A DNA stretch of 64,000 bases from Kitagawia praeruptora. Lineage: Eukaryota; Streptophyta; Magnoliopsida; Apiales; Apiaceae. The position numbers and the translations under genes were made by a program. The stretch covers positions 149,580,501-149,644,500 of the forward strand of contig CM075347.1 of the NCBI GenBank assembly GCA_037693485.1, in the 5' to 3' direction. Every line of letters begins with the position of its first letter. Within the stretch, counting starts at the first letter, position 1. The notes beneath the pieces are model-generated. The model made no database searches and had not been told where the DNA came from. It saw only the letters and a list, made by a program, of their open reading frames with translations. Of this stretch, positions 1-10,469 are shown in pieces.

Positions 1-67
1 ACTAAAAAAATTTAAAATAGGAAATAGTTAAAATTTTGCATAATGAGAATGAGGAGAACTCCAGTAA

Positions 68-450
68 GAGCATCTCCAATGTAGAAGACCCCTTAGCTAA
101 AATTATAAATATAATACCATAAATAAAAATTATAGAGATTTTGTAAAAAATATTCACTCCAATGGACATTACCCTTAGCAAAAAAATTTAGAAAATCTTA
201 TTTCGTTGGCTATATTTGGCCAACCTCTAGAGACCTGTAAGAAAGATTTTATATGATCTATTACCTTATAAAAATATATTTCTATTTATAACAACATGAA
301 ATAATAATAACATACTATATTTACAACATAATCAACATTATAGCCATTATACCATTGGAGCACAACATCTTACAGGTTCTGCAAATTTTACATAATCAAT
401 ATATTTCCGATTTAGCCAACCATTTTTAGATAATGCCGTTGGAGATGCTC
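68..450. mobile_element. PIF/Harbinger-like MITE with TAA target duplication
   Basis: The inverted ends are GAGCATCTCC at 68 and GGAGATGCTC ending at 450. Direct TAA trinucleotides lie on both sides (65-67 and 451-453), the 3-bp target duplication expected of PIF/Harbinger elements. The 383-bp interior is AT-rich and non-coding. The next 200 bp (about 474-652) hold related words such as TTTTTGCTAAGG and a decayed end AAATGCTCTAA, so a second, more degraded relative probably adjoins it. Confidence 0.7.
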
Positions 451-774
451 TAATGTTAGTTCTAATACATATTATGTATATTTTTGCTAAGGGGAAATAG
501 ATGTTCGACAAATATAGCCAACGAAGATTGATCGTCTATAATTTTTGCTAAAGGTTTTGATGCATTGGAGTGCTTAATATTTTACATATTATCTATATCG
601 TTTGCCACCTAGATTTTTTGCTAAGGTCTCTTTTATGTTGAAAATGCTCTAAATTTGATTATTATTAAATTTGGATTCAATTTCTTGTAACTACATTATT
701 ATAAAAAAAAATTTACTTTAACTTGCTATAGTATTTACTTTAATTCTATACACACTTGCACATAGACCTCGCAA

Positions 775-1050
775 AATGGGTCTGGATCCGAAAAATTGAA
801 CCAAAATTCTTGGAACCGAGATCCGATTTTATATACAAAATGGTAAATTTGAAATTTATCTGAATCTGAAATAATCCGATCCGAACCGAAATTAATACAT
901 TATTATCAAATCCGATAATGATTCGAAAACCAATTTGATCTGATCCAAAAATTATCTGAACCGAATATTTAACCGAAAATAATCTTCAATATTAGAACCG
1001 ATTAAATCCGAATAAAATTTATCTGAACCGAATATAAACTCAAAGTGATG
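775..1050. repeat. CCGAACCGAA-type short interspersed motifs
   Basis: The stretch repeats variants of CCGATCCGAA, CCGAACCGAA and ATCTGAACCGAA many times on one strand. Dense short repeats like these are typical of the subterminal regions of hAT-type plant transposons. I found no convincing terminal inverted repeat, so it is listed only as a repeat cluster. Confidence 0.4.
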
Positions 1051-1130
1051 ATCAGATATATATATTTGAAACTGAAAATACCTGAATAAAAAATTATCCA
1101 ACAAATAAATATTCTCATATTATAAACTTA

Positions 1131-1180
1131 TCTATACTATTACATTAAAGCCGAAACATTAAAAATTTATCAATTTGGTT
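1131..1180 (+). mobile_element. Helitron 5' terminus
   Basis: The sequence starts TCTATACTATTAC after a host A, the 5' signature of plant Helitrons. It shares the start and an AACATTAAAA block with a second terminus at 9060. No matching 3' hairpin plus CTRR end was located nearby, so only this end is annotated. Confidence 0.5.
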
Positions 1181-1210
1181 TCGATTTGGTTGTCCTGGTT
1201 ACTAAAGCAA

Positions 1211-1372
1211 GTTGAGGTAGCTCAGTTGGTTGAGCTTACCTCTAGTCGACCCAGAGGTTCTGGGTTCGATACTCGCTTACCACGAGATTTGTCAACTAGG
1301 CTACCTCTAGTCGACCCAGAGGTTCTAGGCTCGATACTCGCTTACCACGAGATTTGTCAATCACCAGATACT
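1211..1372 (+). mobile_element. tRNA-derived SINE-like repeat with internal 59-bp duplication
   Basis: A pol III A box (TAGCTCAGTTGG, 1218-1229) is followed by a B box (GGGTTCGATAC, 1262-1272), the head of a tRNA-derived SINE. The 59 bp containing the B box (1237-1295) are repeated at 1302-1360 after a 6-bp spacer. The second B box has decayed to AGGCTCGATAC. The flanks do not fold as a tRNA cloverleaf, so it is not a functional tRNA gene. Confidence 0.6.
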
Positions 1373-1620
1373 CATTGTAAAAGGCTATAAGCCAAATTAT
1401 TCAAAAAAATAATAATATAATTTCTGGTTTAATTGTAAATACATTTTTAAAGTCTAGAGTACGACTGGAGCGATGGAAACGTTGAAAATACCTCCCGGGC
1501 TCCAAAGTCATATACAGCTACAACCCGCCAATATTTAACAACATTTGTTATTCAAAAAACTACCTCACCTAGCTTAAAACAAGGGTAGTGGCGGAGTGCA
1601 AAAACTCAATTTTTTTTCCA

Positions 1621-2520
1621 ATTAATGAAAGTAAGGTAACATTCATCATATAAATAATGAGAATGACTAATTGGGTGTGTATGAATTTTATTCAAAATTT
1701 GCTCTATTTTCTATTTTTATTTAATTTTTAATTTATTTTACCAACTAGTTAAAGATGGGGGAAAATAATAAAAAAAATTAGTGAAAGTAAGGTAACATTC
1801 ATCACGCAAGTAGTGACTATGACTAAGTGGGTGTGTATGAATTTTAGTTCAAAATTTGGCCATTTTCTTATTTTTATTTAATTTTTAATTTATTTTGCAA
1901 ACTAGTTAAAGATGGGGGAAAATCAAAAGATATAAAATTAGTGAAAGTAAGGTAACATTCATCACATAAATAGTGAGTATGTCTACTTGGGTGTGTATAA
2001 ATTCTAGTTCAAAATTTGACTTTTTCTTATTTTATTTTATTTTTTAATTTATTTTGCAAACTGATTAAAAATGGGGAAAAACCCAAACAAATAGAAAATT
2101 GGTGAAAATAGGGTAACATTTATCACAAAAATTTTGAATATGACTACTTGGGTGTATATGAATTTTAGTTCAAAATTTGGCCTTTTCCCTATTTTTATTA
2201 AAATTTTTAATTTATTTACAAACAAGTTAAAAATGGGGAAAAAATGAAACATTAATGAAAGTAGGGTAACATTCATCACACAGATAGTGAGTATGACTAC
2301 TTGGGTGTATGAATTTTCGTTCAAAATTTATCCCTTTTCCAATTATTATTTAAATTTATAATTTATCATATCTGTGTAAATTTCTCCATTTCCAATTTAC
2401 AAATTAGTTAAAAGTGGGAAGAAAATATAAAATATGGAAAATTATTGAAAGTATGGTTAAATTCATCATACAAATAGCGAGTATGACTACTTAGGTGTGT
2501 ATGAATTGTAATTTTTTAAT
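1621..2520. repeat. Tandem array of ~157-bp satellite-like units
   Basis: Six successive units begin near 1621, 1778, 1936, 2096, 2251 and 2442. Each opens with a variant of ATTAGTGAAAGTAAGGTAAC and continues through GTGTGTATGAATTT, a poly-T-rich middle and AACTAGTTAAAGATGGGG. Spacing is mostly 155-160 bp, longer before the last unit. Open frames on the minus strand here only reflect the repeat and are not genes. Confidence 0.8.
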
Positions 2521-2855
2521 GGTAGTTGACTGGTCAGGCGATGTGTTAGCTGATGTGGTAGTGGCCCCACATGGGTAATTTTTTTTATTAATATTATTTA
2601 TTAAGAAATTGTTATTTTTGTAAATATTTTTGCAAATAAGATGGTAAATTTGTAAATAACTATTCTTAACAGAAGTAAAATTGCAAAAAAATACTTTCAA
2701 CAATTTATTTATTGAAAAATCTCTACTATTTAAATACACTAACATTTTGGCACATATTTAATTTCGTCACTTATGTATACATGTATAATTTTAAACTATC
2801 AAATAATGCAATTAACAAGTAGCACATTGAAAATTGAAAATGTAGAATCTATACT

Positions 2856-2901
2856 AAAATATTAGAATACATTTTTTTGTCAAGAAAATATTAGAATACA
2901 T
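2856..2901 (-). mobile_element. 12-bp poly(A)-type micro-insertion with 17-bp target duplication
   Basis: AAAATATTAGAATACAT occurs twice exactly (2856-2872 and 2885-2901). Between the copies lie only TTTTTTGTCAAG, that is CTTGACAAAAAA on the minus strand. Long exact flanking repeats around a poly(A) tail are the mark of target-primed reverse transcription, so this looks like a LINE insertion that kept only its last few bases. Confidence 0.6.
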
Positions 2902-3038
2902 ATGTGCTTTTGGGAGATAAAATCATTGCACGTGGGCACGTGGGTAGGGTTTTAAAACCCATGAGCAGCCCTATAAGTTAAATCCAAAAAAGCATTTAGC
3001 AAGGGTCTTTCTTGTGTGTGTTTAGGGTTTAGGCGAAA

Positions 3039-3325
3039 ATGGCATCGGAAGGCAGCGGCGCGTCGTTTGATGGTTTCAAATAGAAGATCGGACAAAGGAT
3101 GAAGATGTTGAACCTCGGTGCTCTGGGAGGGTACCGAGGTACATTGTCCTTTGTCCAGAGCACCAAGGTTCAACATCTTCATCCTTTGTCCGATCAATTT
3201 GTCCCATACCTTAATAACGTTTGCCGACAATTTGTTACCGTTTGCGGTACATTGTCCGACTCTGTAATCAAAACGATTTTCGACAAATTGTCGGCAGGCG
3301 TTATCAAGGTATGGGGCAAAGTGGT
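3039..3325. repeat. Two consecutive foldback hairpins in gene-like sequence
   Basis: Hairpin 1 pairs 3087-3126 with 3155-3194 (40-bp arms, one mismatch, 28-nt loop). Hairpin 2 pairs 3198-3235 with 3283-3320 (38-bp arms, few mismatches). GGGAGGGTACC near 3125 and GGTACCTCCC near 3328 could also pair around both. A short leader-like frame starts at ATG 3039 (MASEGSGASFDGFK) and stops at TAG just before hairpin 1. Both strands translate to similar peptides because the same exon-like piece is present in both orientations. It could be a foldback transposon, a rearranged exon or a source of small RNAs. Confidence 0.6.
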
Positions 3326-3344
3326 ACCTCCCGACGTTCCCTAG

Positions 3345-4620
3345 TTTTATTTAAAGGTCAAGTTAAAAATTGGAATATTTCAAAAAATGATAAATTAAAT
3401 TGTTTGTATAAAAAATTCAAGAAAAATTATTATTTGAAACTCAAGGTATTAAAGTGTTCCTTTTTTGATTTTTTTATTTCCTTCAAATCACAAGTTTCTA
3501 AGATGGTGTTAGAGACAATATGTAATGAACATGCATGATGGGAGGGCACAAGAAGGGTTCTACAAGCCACTAGCTTTCAAAAAATATTAATGATCAAAGT
3601 TAAAAAAAAATTGAAGAAGGGTAAAATTTTAATACAAATTTAATAGTACAAGCATCTCATTAAGAGGTGCCTATCATCCTCTTCATCAAAAGAGAGTGAG
3701 CTGAAAGATAGTCCCTCTATATATAAACCATTATGTGTGTATAATAACATACATAAAGAAAGTAAAAGAGAAAGTAAAAATGATAAATTAAATCGTTAAG
3801 TTCATTGCTAAACTCCACAACATCATTGATTTAAGGCCTTCCGGAGGTGATGGCCCCAAGTATGGTTGTTTCTTTGAGGTATTTTCTTGAACTTAAAATT
3901 TATCTAGCTTGTATTGCTATTTCTTGTTTGGTTGTTTTCTCAAATCTTTAGAATATACATTTTAGATGTTATGCACTAATTGCAATGGGGCGAAGAACAA
4001 ATATATTGTGGCCATTCCTGATGTACAATGGTCCAATATTGCCTAAACACCTACCATACACTTAAGGTAATATCTCATTTTTGTCATATTTTTTTTCTCA
4101 AAAAAATTCTTATGTTCATTTGACATTAAAATGTTGTTTGCAAATGTTTAAAAAAGAAAGGAATGTATGTGTTGACACAAGTATTTGTAAATCACTTACT
4201 CATGAGTTTGCAAAAAACATGTATATTCATCTGCTCCAACTTAAGTGCAAGGAATTTGTACCACTCAAATGTGTCTTTAGTGGATTTTAGAGGGGTGATT
4301 CTATGGTAGTTTACTATTTATGATATTTTTATTGATTGTTTATTCTAGTATTCTTTATCTACTAATCATTATGTTTGTTTGATGCTCAGAGTGAAAGTAT
4401 TTTTTATGAAGATATTGATTTATCGAAAGACGAATACGAGGTTTACAATGAAGACGGTGATCAGGGTGACATTTACCAACCACAAGTCATCTTTGAAATT
4501 GTTCAAGACAACAAAAGTAAGAAATGGTAGGGGGAGAGTTCAGCAAGACCTAAAAAGATATTGAAATAATATATTAGAATATGTTTAACATAATTAGGTT
4601 GGTCAATAAGCCTTCGGGCA
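3345..4620. other. Gene-poor AT-rich stretch with decayed coding-like pieces
   Basis: No gene is supported. The frame around 4385-4530 (beginning DAQSESIFYEDIDLSKDEYE) is open and acidic with codon-like composition, but has no start codon and no family I recognise. Confidence 0.35.
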
Positions 4621-4621
4621 T

Positions 4622-4830
4622 TAGATTCACACATTGTCCTATTTGTAAAGATCTTCCGGGGGGGACTACTGGACATCCTATAACTTTTAAAAAAAACTTA
4701 ATGAAATGCCAATGAATCGGGAGTTGTGAAAATATTTGGGGACCGTAGACTTTATCATTATTTCAATGAAACGGAACATATATGTTGAGTTACAACAAAA
4801 TACAGAAGTCTAGTAATAATTATCTATTTG
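4622..4830 (+). repeat. Dispersed repeat, copy 1 (partner at 39108-39325)
   Basis: About 200 bp align by eye with 39108-39325. Shared blocks include CACATTGTCCTA/TACATTATCCTA, a GATCTT followed by a run of G, AATGAAATG, CAATGAAT, GTAGACTTTATCAT and AGAAGTCTAGTA. The copies are diverged and non-coding. The G-rich word after AAGATC recurs at other loci in the window. Confidence 0.6.
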
Positions 4831-5028
4831 ATTTGGGAAAGTGGGAGTTCAGGAGATCTTGAAGAGTATTTGCATTCCATTTCTCACTTGGGTTAGATTT
4901 TTTTTCTTTTTTCTTGTGTTTATTACAAAGGATAAGATGTTTGCAAAATTTGTTTCAAGAAAAATTTGCAAAAGAAATGATAGAGATGATGTTGATAATG
5001 TAGTAAATATAATGATGTTGTTAAAGTA

Positions 5029-5232
5029 GGTAGTAGTGAAAGCTTACCTAAAGAAATTGTAGATGAAAAATATGTTACAATTATTGATGATGATGGTGAA
5101 GAGATATTTGTTTGTAAATATTTTGGTGAAGATGATGAAGTGCATGAAAATAGTGATAAAAATGTTGTAAATTTTGATGAAGATGATAACAATATTGTTC
5201 CTTACTTGAATCAAACATTTGATAGTTTATAA
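5029..5232 (+). pseudogene. Acidic open frame, decayed gene fragment of unknown family
   Basis: A frame without its own ATG runs about 68 codons and is rich in Asp and Glu (for example TIIDDDGEEIF and NFDEDDNN), ending TFDSL-stop at 5230-5232. Just upstream the same acidic character continues but with stops. I do not recognise the family. It may be a remnant of a transposon-encoded or host acidic protein. Confidence 0.3.
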
Positions 5233-7030
5233 TTCGCGAAGAATTTGTTTAGGGCGAATGCCTTGAAAAAATGGATTTGCAATTAAGATTCAAGAAACAC
5301 AAAGTGCGTGTGTTTATATTTGTAATTATGAAAACTGAAAGGAGTGAATAATCATAATGATTCCGTTTATATATGTGTGTTTACATTTATCGTGATATAT
5401 AAATGTTTGTCTATTGTGGTTTCTTTAACATCCAAAAATATGAATCCTAAATGCATTATTGAATAATTCATAACGGTGAATGTTTCACAATTTTTGGATC
5501 AATCTTCAGCGATTCAAGAAACCCTTTTGTAGAATATGAATTGTAATATGCTATGGCAACATATTACAATGCATATTCAACTAAGAAATAAGTTGAGATA
5601 ATTTACCCTCTGCATTGAAACATGTAATCAACTAATCAAGTATCTATTTTCCTGTTTATGCCTATAAAATGTATGTATTTCACGGGTCATCTTCTAGAAA
5701 TTGAAGTAAATTTATTTGTTTTTATGATTTGAAGAATATACATGAACATTATTGTATAGTTTCCGTTAAAAAAAAGTTTGTTATAATGTCCCAATTTTGT
5801 TTTTAAAAAAATTGATTTACTTATTCAGATGAGCACTCAAAATAAGATATTTTGTATCATATAAATGTGTTGGATGTAGTATGTGTTGGTATAGTATAAC
5901 CCATTTACATCAAAATACACAAATTTATGTTATAAGCAAAAAAAATCTAGTAATTTGTTATTATAATAAATTTGGGTAAAAGAACATAAAATTTAAATAA
6001 TAAGTGGGGTTTTCGGTTTAATTCTCTTTGGTATTTTTCATCACTACAAATCTTTTGGAATAGTACTTTTTAATATTTTATAATTATTTTATTGCCATTC
6101 TTTCATAAAAAAATCCAGTCAATACATAAGAGGGAGGAATAAAGTTCTTTTGATTTCTTTCTCTTTTAAGGTATATTTTTTTTGTTGCTAAATCTATTCT
6201 AAGGTATATTTAAAAATACAATCATAAAAAAATGAGTAGTACATAAATGACATATTTATTCATATATCAGTTATAATTTTGACAACTTAAGAAACCTATT
6301 ATTTACTCACGTAATGTTTCACAATAAAGATATTGTTCAATTAGTATGTAAAAAAACTAATTGCATATTTTAAAATTTTATCTTTTTTTAGCAAATTATT
6401 TTAACTAACTCGGGTATATAATATGATTAATCAATCATAATATTTTGTGTGTGCGCATGCTATGTAATATCCTATTTTCTAAGATATTTGTTAACTTGAC
6501 TATATATTTTAATCCTTGTTACAATTTATTTTGAATTTTTTAATATTCTTTCCAGCCAAAATTTCTTTATGTATATAATTCGAATTTTAATCGATGTATA
6601 TATGAACTGATTCCTATATTTTGTATTAATATATATTATATGATTATTTTTCAAGGAAATTTATCTTTCTCAACTTATCTACATGATTCATTTTTTTTTA
6701 ACTTTTGTACTATATAACATTTTTAAAAATCTCATCTTTTAATTAAATATTACCCCATAATGTAAAAATATTAAATATATTATAGTTAATGTTATATGTA
6801 AGAAATGTTTAATTTATTGAAAATAATCCAATTTACATCAAGTGATATTATTATCAAAATTTAAATTATTTGTATATATAATCACGTACCATGTTTTGTA
6901 AACTAAAATACAAAATTTTAAAAGTACTAATGTGAATCACCTTTATCTTTTGCTCAAAAATTAAAATAGTAGTAAAAATAAAATAAATAAGAGGTCGAAT
7001 TTATCTAAAAGAATTTAACTAAAAACCAAA
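5233..7030. other. Gene-free AT-rich stretch
   Basis: I see no supported gene, terminal repeat or tandem array here. The sequence is very AT-rich, with short poly-A and poly-T runs and frequent stops in all frames. Confidence 0.5.
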
Positions 7031-7035
7031 AATAT

Positions 7036-7095
7036 ACGTAGTACAATGATCAGAAAGATGAATTGTTTGGACGAGGTTAATGATTCAATTCACAA
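7036..7095 (+). repeat. Degenerate tRNA-derived repeat, copy 1 of 3
   Basis: GTAGTACAATGATC at about 7039 resembles a decayed A box, and GATTCAATTC at 7082-7091 a decayed B box. The layout and flanking words match the copies at 7300 and 8036. Confidence 0.4.
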
Positions 7096-7299
7096 CAAAG
7101 ACAAACTAACTCATTTAAAATAAGAGATTGAAATTAGTGTATATAAGTACGTACTATATTTTGAAAAGTAAAATTTTAAATTTTGAAACTAATATTTGTC
7201 ATTACTATTTTTACACATAAGTTAAACAAATAGTAAAAACAGGATAATAGAGGTCGAACTTCTGTAAATATAGTTTTAACTTCATACCAAAAAACATAA

Positions 7300-7362
7300 T
7301 GTAGCATAATGGTTTGGAACAAAAAAATATATAGAGGAGCTTGTTGGTTCAATTCCCCACAA
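7300..7362 (+). repeat. tRNA-derived repeat, copy 2 of 3
   Basis: The A-box-like GTAGCATAATGGTT (7301-7314) and B box GGTTCAATTCC (7346-7356) are about 45 bp apart, the spacing of a tRNA-derived SINE head. The downstream words CACAAACACAAAATTACTTA resemble those after copy 1. Confidence 0.5.
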
Positions 7363-8035
7363 ACACAAAATTACTTATTTTTTCTCTTCAAATAAGGGAG
7401 TGGTGAATCAATGTAATTTTGTAATATAATGGTAAATCGTATTTCATATGGGGTTTATTGGCTCAAAATGCCCCTAAAATATCCCATTATTCTCCTATTA
7501 TATAAAGAATATGATTTATTAATTTATATAACATCTAAGATCATACTTTTTTAATTCATTCTACATTATTTTTAGTATGTGTTATTAGTCAATCATAATA
7601 TTTATTTTGAAATCCTAGATTTTAAAAATATCATTTTTAACTCAAATTCAATTATGTATTAAAATTCATTAAAGTCTAAATTATTGTTCGAACAAAAATA
7701 TCTAATTAACCCACATATTTGCATTTTTATAAATCTAAAGAATATATATATGATTCAATTATAATATTTTCCAAAATTAATCACATTTTTTATTTCATTG
7801 AAATATAATTTTATTTATGATTTTAGTAATCTGATATTTTATAGCTACAATGAAACGAATGTTAACATCAATTTTTTTTATCTAATTTGAGTTAATAATT
7901 TAGAGTTTTATTTTCTATAAATAATAAATTCAACAATTTATTTACTCAAAAGGTAAGAATAGAAAAAGGAAAATAAGATAATAAAAAAACATGATGCTTA
8001 TCTAATAATATTTTCAAAGTAAACACAACCATCGT

Positions 8036-8100
8036 AGTAGCACAATGGTTATGGTATGAACTTGTACTTGTAAGTTAAGGGTTCAATTCCTAGAAGCAAC
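8036..8100 (+). repeat. tRNA-derived repeat, copy 3 of 3
   Basis: GTAGCACAATGGTT (8037-8050) and GGGTTCAATTCC (8079-8090) form the best-preserved A and B boxes of the three related copies. The flanks do not pair as a tRNA acceptor stem, so I read it as a SINE-like remnant. Confidence 0.5.
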
Positions 8101-8378
8101 ATAAATTTATTTATTTTTTACATTAATTACAGGGGATGGCATTTTTGTAGTTTCTCAAAAAATAGGGACAAATGGTAATTTCAATGGCATTTTTTAAGCA
8201 TTTTTTGCCCTTGTGTCACCCTATAATATATAGTAATAGATAGATTGTTGACGGTGCAAATTTTTGGCTTTTATTTATTGGTTAAATTGCTTACCAAAAC
8301 ATAATTAGGTTCTATATAGAGAGCTGGTTCATAGCATATCTTAGAGACTACATATTGAAATATGAGTTATTTTACCAA

Positions 8379-8592
8379 CACTACAAGGAAAAATCAATGA
8401 GACAAAGGTTTTTCATCGTCGTGTGAAGCACTCAAAAACCGTGGTCTATCTCGATGCCGCCTGATACGCGTATCTGACAACAACAGCATAACCGTTGTCT
8501 GTGTTGAAGAAAGATGACAAACTTGGTTTCAAAACTGTTATATGAAAGCTGGTATTGACAATAGTTTTACTTGAAATTATTGTCTAATATAG
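8379..8592 (+). mobile_element. CACTA-type transposon end, truncated
   Basis: The sequence begins CACTACAAGGAAAAAT, a typical plant CACTA (EnSpm) terminus. Subterminal words such as AACCGTTGTC follow within 150 bp. It is cut at about 8592, where a second CACTAC begins. No matching TAGTG end is assigned to it. Confidence 0.5.
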
Positions 8593-9059
8593 CACTACAA
8601 TATTGAACTTAGAATACACTAAGGTTGTATTGTATTAAGACTTTTAATGATTTTAAAAGTTATAAGGTATTCAATTCTAACTTTTAAAGAGTCTTTAAAA
8701 GTATGGTGTTATTCAATTAAGACTTTTAAGAAGTATTTAAAAGTAGGGCAATATTGAATTTAGACTTTTATAGACTCTTTATAAGTATCGTGTTATTCAA
8801 AAAGTCAATGACTTTTAATGACTTTTAACAAAAATTATAACTACATCCCTTGTAAAAAAAGTCATGAGCTTTTTGATAAGATTTGACATGACTTCTAATA
8901 ATTCTATTAAAATCATTTTGAGTAAAATTATTTCATTATTGTCAATAAATTTTTTAAAATTTCCTGTCACTTTTCTTCTCTTTCTTCCTTTTCTTCCATC
9001 TCTTTTTCTTTCTCTTCTTGGTTTTCAATTTCCATATTTATATTCATTTTAATAAACAA

Positions 9060-9110
9060 TCTATACTATTATATAAATTCCGGAACATTAAAAGTTTTGG
9101 TACCAGTTTT
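9060..9110 (+). mobile_element. Helitron 5' terminus
   Basis: TCTATACTATTATATAAA follows a host A. Next come CCGGAACATTAAAAG and three closely spaced GGTACC/GGTACG words, a layout also visible at the 5' end of the minus-strand Helitron ending at 26784. The 3' end was not found. Confidence 0.5.
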
Positions 9111-9311
9111 TTGGTACCTGTTTTTTGGTACGCTGTGAATTTACTAAATTACCCTTACCTTTACACATTAAATTTATAAGTTAATACAAAGTTGGGATGC
9201 ATATGAAATCTAAAAAATGGAAAACTAAGGCTCATAATAAGAATTTTTTTAAAAATGTTAAAAGATGGTTATTATGATTGTAAAACGGATAAAGATTGAA
9301 TTTATATGAAT

Positions 9312-9521
9312 TACAGATTCAAATCGAAAGTTATACAAGGGAGTTTGAAGGAAAAGAGACCCATTTACGATCCCGAGTTTCCAGACACATCGCACTTCCG
9401 CTCGGGTCAAGGCTGCCACTCGGCCCTAAGACGGATCAAAGGAGAGTGGGGAACCTCTCGCTGGTTTTTGGAATTCGACATCAGGAAGTGTTTTCACACC
9501 ATCGACCGACATCGACTCATC
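9312..9521 (+). pseudogene. matR: Nuclear copy of a mitochondrial matR fragment (NUMT)
   Basis: The frame reads a near-perfect part of plant mitochondrial matR, the maturase-related reverse transcriptase encoded in nad1 intron 4. It contains SLKEKRPIYDPEFPDTSHFR, LRRIKGEWGTSRWFLEFDIR and CFHTIDRHRLIP, i.e. the start of the RT domain. The match stops sharply after RLIP, where matR would continue IFKEE. About 210 bp are preserved with almost no damage, so the transfer is either recent or copied from mitochondrial DNA edited little since. It is relatively GC-rich against its AT-rich surroundings, as expected of mitochondrial coding DNA. No promoter or complete domain is present, so it is a non-functional insert. 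Confidence 0.85.
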
Positions 9522-9544
9522 CCAAAGTACATGAACTATTATAG

Positions 9545-9860
9545 CTTCCAGTGTATATTGACCTAACACATTTAGAATACTTAAAGCCTTATCAGTTAGA
9601 CCCATTTTCTTCTGCTTTAGATAATCTTTTGCTGTAATCTTACTTGGATTAAGTATCTAACCATTGCTGGATAGGCAACAAAGGCTGGAACTCTTCCTGC
9701 AAAAAATAAGGGACCAAAAAAGAAGTGAGATAAGAAAGGGCCTGACCTAGAAGCTTTCACCGGTTTCCATTCTTTGACCTTCACGGCTTCCTAAATAAAT
9801 TGCGAAAGCCGCTCCAGACAAAAAGAGTTGGACTTGGCGTATCCGAAATCAATTTCACCA
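9545..9860 (-). pseudogene. Gene-like fragment of unknown origin beside the matR insert
   Basis: On the minus strand a frame near 9550-9655 reads KDYLKQKKMGLTDKALSILN and continues to LGQYTLEAI. Further upstream there are non-repetitive, GC-richer pieces with a possible acceptor TTTTTTGCAG. I do not recognise the family. It may be captured host exons or another organellar piece that arrived with matR. Confidence 0.3.
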
Positions 9861-9907
9861 TTCCAAATCATTTGCATGGAAGAGGAGGTGATACATCATA
9901 ATCAAGT

Positions 9908-9963
9908 ATCTTTTGCAATTTTGTAAAACTAGATCATCTTTTGCAATTTTGTAAAACTAGATC
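9908..9963. repeat. Perfect 28-bp tandem duplication
   Basis: The 28-bp unit starting ATCTTTTGCAATTTTG is present twice without spacer (9908-9935 and 9936-9963). A perfect copy implies a recent replication-slippage or repair event. Confidence 0.8.
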
Positions 9964-10469
9964 ATAACATACAAAGTAAAATAAGAATTCATCAAACATT
10001 ATAGTAATTCATGGGCTTCTAAAAATATTGTGCTTGCAAAAATTCACATTAAACACCAATAAAATAGCTTTGCATCTTCATTAGCTATAAATAGTGACAA
10101 ATATATAAATCTCAAATAAAAATATGCAATGAATACTCAATTTAACAAGAAATATATCTTGTACTCAATTTTTTGGTGGTCGGATTAATCAGAGAACACA
10201 CAATCGAAATTGGATTACAGTGAAAAAATGTTAAAAGATTTCACAGCATAGGCTAATATATGGTCTTTGTAGTTAATCTAGTAAACCACAAAATCTATAA
10301 AAAAAGTCTATGAAAATTTTAGAAGTCATTTCATTAGAAGTCATCAAAAGTATTTCGAAATTCTAGTGACTCAATAAGAATCATTAAAAGTCTATAAAAT
10401 CCATAAAAGTCAATCCCAAGAATTGTCATTAAAAGTCATAATACAATATCACCCCCTAAATCTAAGTAT

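Larger units (their letters stand above)
8623..10456. mobile_element. PIF/Harbinger-like element with TAA target duplication, itself invaded
   Basis: The left end GGTTGTATTGTATTAAGAC is mirrored by the right end: read on the minus strand, it is GGGGGTGATATTGTATTATG. Direct TAA lies at 8620-8622 and 10457-10459. The arms (8623-9055 and about 10290-10456) are full of GACTTTTAAAAGTC-type words, characteristic of one family of plant Harbinger-like MITEs. The middle contains a Helitron terminus and mitochondrial DNA, evidently later insertions. Confidence 0.65.

Noticed and set aside
2049..2324. 91-codon minus-strand frame
   Set aside because: It runs across units of the 157-bp tandem array and its translation is itself repetitive.
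4923..5192. Ser-rich minus-strand frame of 89 codons
   Set aside because: It is the reverse complement of the acidic plus-strand fragment; Ser/Leu richness is the expected shadow of GAT/GAA codons.
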